8,334 nucleotides of DNA from Wenzhouxiangella sp. (GTDB lineage: Bacteria > Pseudomonadota > Gammaproteobacteria > Xanthomonadales > Wenzhouxiangellaceae). Below are positions 6,694 through 8,334 of this stretch, in pieces. The stretch is from the NCBI GenBank assembly GCA_007116585.1, contig SKIE01000079.1:1-8334 (forward strand), in the 5' to 3' direction. A program made the position numbers and the translations under genes. The first letter of the stretch is position 1. Every line of letters begins with the position of its first letter. The notes below the pieces were generated by a model, which was given only the letters and a program-made list of their open reading frames with translations, was not told the DNA's origin and did no database searches.

Positions 6694-6722
6694 TTTACAA
6701 ATGATTCTTGTTTCACTAGTAT
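6694..6722 (+). promoter_or_regulatory. Sigma70-like promoter for the ATPase gene
   Basis: TTTACA (6694-6699; 5 of 6 to TTGACA) and TAGTAT (6717-6722; 4 of 6 to TATAAT) are separated by exactly 17 bp. Transcription would start near 6730 and give a leader of about 60 nt before the ATG at 6793. It would also rule out the ATG at 6721, which lies within the -10 box. A Fur-like box fills most of the spacer. Confidence 0.55.
6700..6712. promoter_or_regulatory. Second Fur-box-like site, inside the ATPase promoter spacer
   Basis: AATGATTCTTGTT shares the 9-base core AATGATTCT with the box at 6659 and lies 41 bp away. It matches the Fur core at 9 of 13 positions, so it is the weaker of the two. Its place between the -35 and -10 boxes would let Fur-Fe(II) occlude RNA polymerase directly. 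Confidence 0.5.
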
Positions 6723-6792
6723 GGTGAATTCGACGGCTGGTAGACACTTCTTGTCGCCATCCAGTTCTGACCCAACCTGCGAGTCCGTTGCC

Positions 6793-7917
6793 ATGAGCCA
6801 ACCCGCGACACAATTACAGCCAATGGCCAACCGAGGCGCCGCCGAAACCGCCATGCTGTACATGGAAAACATCAGCCACGACTTTGGCAGCCTGCGGGCC
6901 GTGGACCAAGTCACGATTGATGTTCAGCCCGGGGAGGTGGTTTGCCTGCTCGGACCGTCGGGCTGTGGCAAGTCGACGTTGTTGCGTATCGCCGCCTCAC
7001 TTGAGGAATTGCAGCACGGACGGGTGTTGATCAACGGCGAGGACATGCGCGCGCCTTCCGGTCGACTGGTGCCGCCGGAACGCCGCAACGTGGGTTTGAT
7101 GTTTCAGGATTCAGCCCTGTTTCCGCACCTGACCGTACTCGAAAACGTCACCTTCGGTCTTGACCGGTTTCCAACCAAAGTGCGCCAGGAACGCGCCATG
7201 GAGTTTCTGGAGAAACTGGGCATGGGCGCGCATGCCGGACGTTATCCGCACATGCTCTCCGGCGGACAGCAACAGCGCGTGGCACTGGCTCGAGCACTGG
7301 CGCCCGGACCGGGCCTGATGCTGCTTGATGAACCGTTTTCTGCCCTGGATGCACGGCTGCGCGATCGCATTCGCGACGATACTCTGCATCTGCTCAAAAA
7401 AGCTGGCGCCGGCACGCTGCTGGTCACGCATGACCCGGAAGAAGCCATGTTCATGGCGGACCGAATTGCGCTGATGAAAGACGGCAAGATCCTGCAAATG
7501 GACAGCCCGGTCGATTTGTACTGCAAGCCGGTCGATCCATTCGTCGCCACCTTCTTCGGCGAGGTCAACCGCATGGAAGGCGTCGTTGAACAGGGTGCCG
7601 TGTCTACGCCGCTCGGGCGGGTCGAGGCCCCCGAGATCGCTGACGGTACGCCGGTGCTGGTGATGGTGCGTCCGCAAGGCGTGCGCGTGGTGGTGGTCGG
7701 CGAGCAGGATGGCAAACACCGCGACAGCCATGTTGTCATGTCCCGACTGCTGGGGCGCAGCAGCATGGTGCACATTTGTGTGCACGATCAGGAGAATCGA
7801 GAATTCCACATGCACTCGACCATGCCGGGTGTGTTCCTTCCGCAGGAAAACCAGCGCGTGGAATTACATCTGGACCAGTCGCAAACCTTTGTCTTCCCGC
7901 GCGGCGCGGAAGAGTAG
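6793..7917 (+). CDS. ABC transporter ATP-binding protein, Fe(III) uptake (FbpC-like)
   Basis: The predicted 374-residue cytoplasmic ATPase would power iron import. The nucleotide-binding domain has all its motifs: Walker A GPSGCGKST (54-62), Q-loop Gln105 (MFQD), signature LSGGQ (155-159), Walker B LMLLDEP with Asp179 and Glu180, and switch His213 (VTHD). The tail from about 260 to 370 is a TOBE-like regulatory domain, as in CysA/PotA/FbpC-type importers. Sequence alone does not fix the substrate; iron is inferred from the neighbours. The start is chosen at ATG 6793 because the predicted promoter excludes ATG 6721. No strong ribosome-binding site is visible, and ATG 6823 or 6853 remain possible. 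The gene points opposite to both of its presumed partners: divergent from the binding-protein gene and convergent with the permease gene, with 27 bp between the latter stops. Confidence 0.92.
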   Translation: MSQPATQLQPMANRGAAETAMLYMENISHDFGSLRAVDQVTIDVQPGEVVCLLGPSGCGKSTLLRIAASLEELQHGRVLINGEDMRAPSGRLVPPERRNVGLMFQDSALFPHLTVLENVTFGLDRFPTKVRQERAMEFLEKLGMGAHAGRYPHMLSGGQQQRVALARALAPGPGLMLLDEPFSALDARLRDRIRDDTLHLLKKAGAGTLLVTHDPEEAMFMADRIALMKDGKILQMDSPVDLYCKPVDPFVATFFGEVNRMEGVVEQGAVSTPLGRVEAPEIADGTPVLVMVRPQGVRVVVVGEQDGKHRDSHVVMSRLLGRSSMVHICVHDQENREFHMHSTMPGVFLPQENQRVELHLDQSQTFVFPRGAEE

Positions 7918-7918
7918 G

Positions 7919-7956
7919 CCGCTCAAAGCGGGGCTGCGCGAGGGTCAGGAGCAGCC
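7919..7956. terminator. Possible hairpins between the convergent ATPase and permease genes
   Basis: Two inverted repeats lie in tandem: CCGCT-CAA-AGCGG (7919-7931), and GGCTGC paired with GCAGCC (7932-7937 and 7951-7956), the latter spanning the permease stop codon. Neither is followed by a convincing T-run, so at best they are weak or factor-assisted bidirectional terminators. Confidence 0.3.
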
Positions 7957-8334
7957 GCGCTTGCCGCCGGGGCGAGATTTTCGCATTGCCAGGCTGAGCA
8001 GAATCACCGGCACGATGCCCACTCCCACAATCCCCAGCGCTGAGGTAGAAGCCTGGGCAAGGCGCTCATCGGAAGCCAGTTCAAAGGCGCGAACCGCAAG
8101 GGTGTCGAAGTCAAACGGGCGCAGAATGACGGTGGCCGGCAATTCCTTCATCACATCGACGAAGACCAGAATTCCGGCGGCCAGCAGGCTGGAACGCATG
8201 ACCGGCAAATGAACTCGGGCCAGAGTCCGGCCGGCGGTTTGTCCGAGTGTGCGTGAGGCTGCATCCATATTCGGCGTCACCTTGGTCAGGCTCGCTTCCA
8301 CGGTGTTGAAAGATACCGCCAGAAAGCGCACGAC
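7945..8334 (-). CDS. ABC transporter permease, Fe(III) type (C-terminal part, runs off the right edge)
   Basis: The last 129 codons are visible. The cytoplasmic coupling loop that docks on the ATPase is present in a slightly divergent form, with DAASRTLGQ followed by LARVHLPVMR instead of EAA. A membrane segment (SSLLAAGILVFVDVM) comes next. Then comes KELPATVILRPFDFDTLAVR and ELASDERLAQA, a hallmark of FbpB/SfuB-type ferric iron permeases, and a last membrane segment (ALGIVGVGIVPVILLSLAM) ending in a basic tail. The family is normally about 500 residues or more, so most of the gene lies to the right of the window. It shares its strand with the binding-protein gene but is separated from it by the oppositely oriented ATPase gene. 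Confidence 0.9.
   Translation of the reverse strand, partial: VVRFLAVSFNTVEASLTKVTPNMDAASRTLGQTAGRTLARVHLPVMRSSLLAAGILVFVDVMKELPATVILRPFDFDTLAVRAFELASDERLAQASTSALGIVGVGIVPVILLSLAMRKSRPGGKRGCS

Noticed and set aside
6721..6792. ATG at 6721 as start of the ABC ATPase
   Set aside because: It overlaps the -10 box of the predicted promoter and has no ribosome-binding site. The added residues are not part of the ATPase fold.
7111..7815. 234-codon minus-strand open frame within the ATPase gene
   Set aside because: It is a shadow of the ABC ATPase, whose five motifs are all intact. Its translation is histidine/glutamine-rich and matches nothing.
1..8334. CRISPR array, tRNA, insertion sequence, prophage or defence system
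   Set aside because: I saw no regularly spaced repeats, no tRNA-like cloverleaf, no transposase motifs and no restriction or toxin-antitoxin genes. The genes present are ordinary chromosomal functions.

Overview
This 8.3 kb window is a high-GC segment of a bacterial chromosome. It is most likely from a gammaproteobacterium, possibly a Xanthomonadales/Chromatiales-like lineage. The evidence is an Escherichia coli-type MotA/MotB stator, a near-consensus sigma54 promoter, Fur-box-like sites and a YgfX-like small membrane protein. The taxonomic placement is an inference from gene content. I see no mobile element, RNA gene or CRISPR array, and no gene-free stretch longer than about 220 bases.

Region 1 (1-2372, minus strand) holds an exported S9-family (dipeptidyl-peptidase IV-like) serine peptidase. 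It is followed 6 nt downstream by the start of a small membrane protein that runs off the left edge. A 217-bp divergent intergenic region (2373-2589) separates the peptidase from the next gene. It contains a perfect 20-bp palindrome and a near-consensus sigma54 (-24/-12) promoter pointing right.

Region 2 (2590-5595) is a motility and signalling block. It has a GGDEF diguanylate cyclase with an intact active site and inhibitory site. Next is a 69-aa orphan protein on the minus strand that resembles the two terminal helices of flagellar axial (rod/hook) proteins. Divergent from that are motA and motB, which encode the proton-type flagellar stator; motB probably starts at a TTG codon. The cyclase probably makes c-di-GMP, the usual brake on motility, so its position beside the stator genes suggests a local link. 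That link is inferred.

Region 3 (5606-8334) encodes a Fe(III) ABC uptake system in an unusual arrangement. The periplasmic iron-binding protein (minus) and the C-terminal part of the permease (minus) flank an ATPase gene on the plus strand. The binding-protein and ATPase genes diverge from a region with two Fur-box-like sequences that share the core AATGATTCT. One of these lies inside the 17-bp spacer of a sigma70-like promoter for the ATPase, consistent with repression under iron-replete conditions. In the working transporter, the binding protein would deliver ferric iron to the membrane permease, driven by the ATPase.
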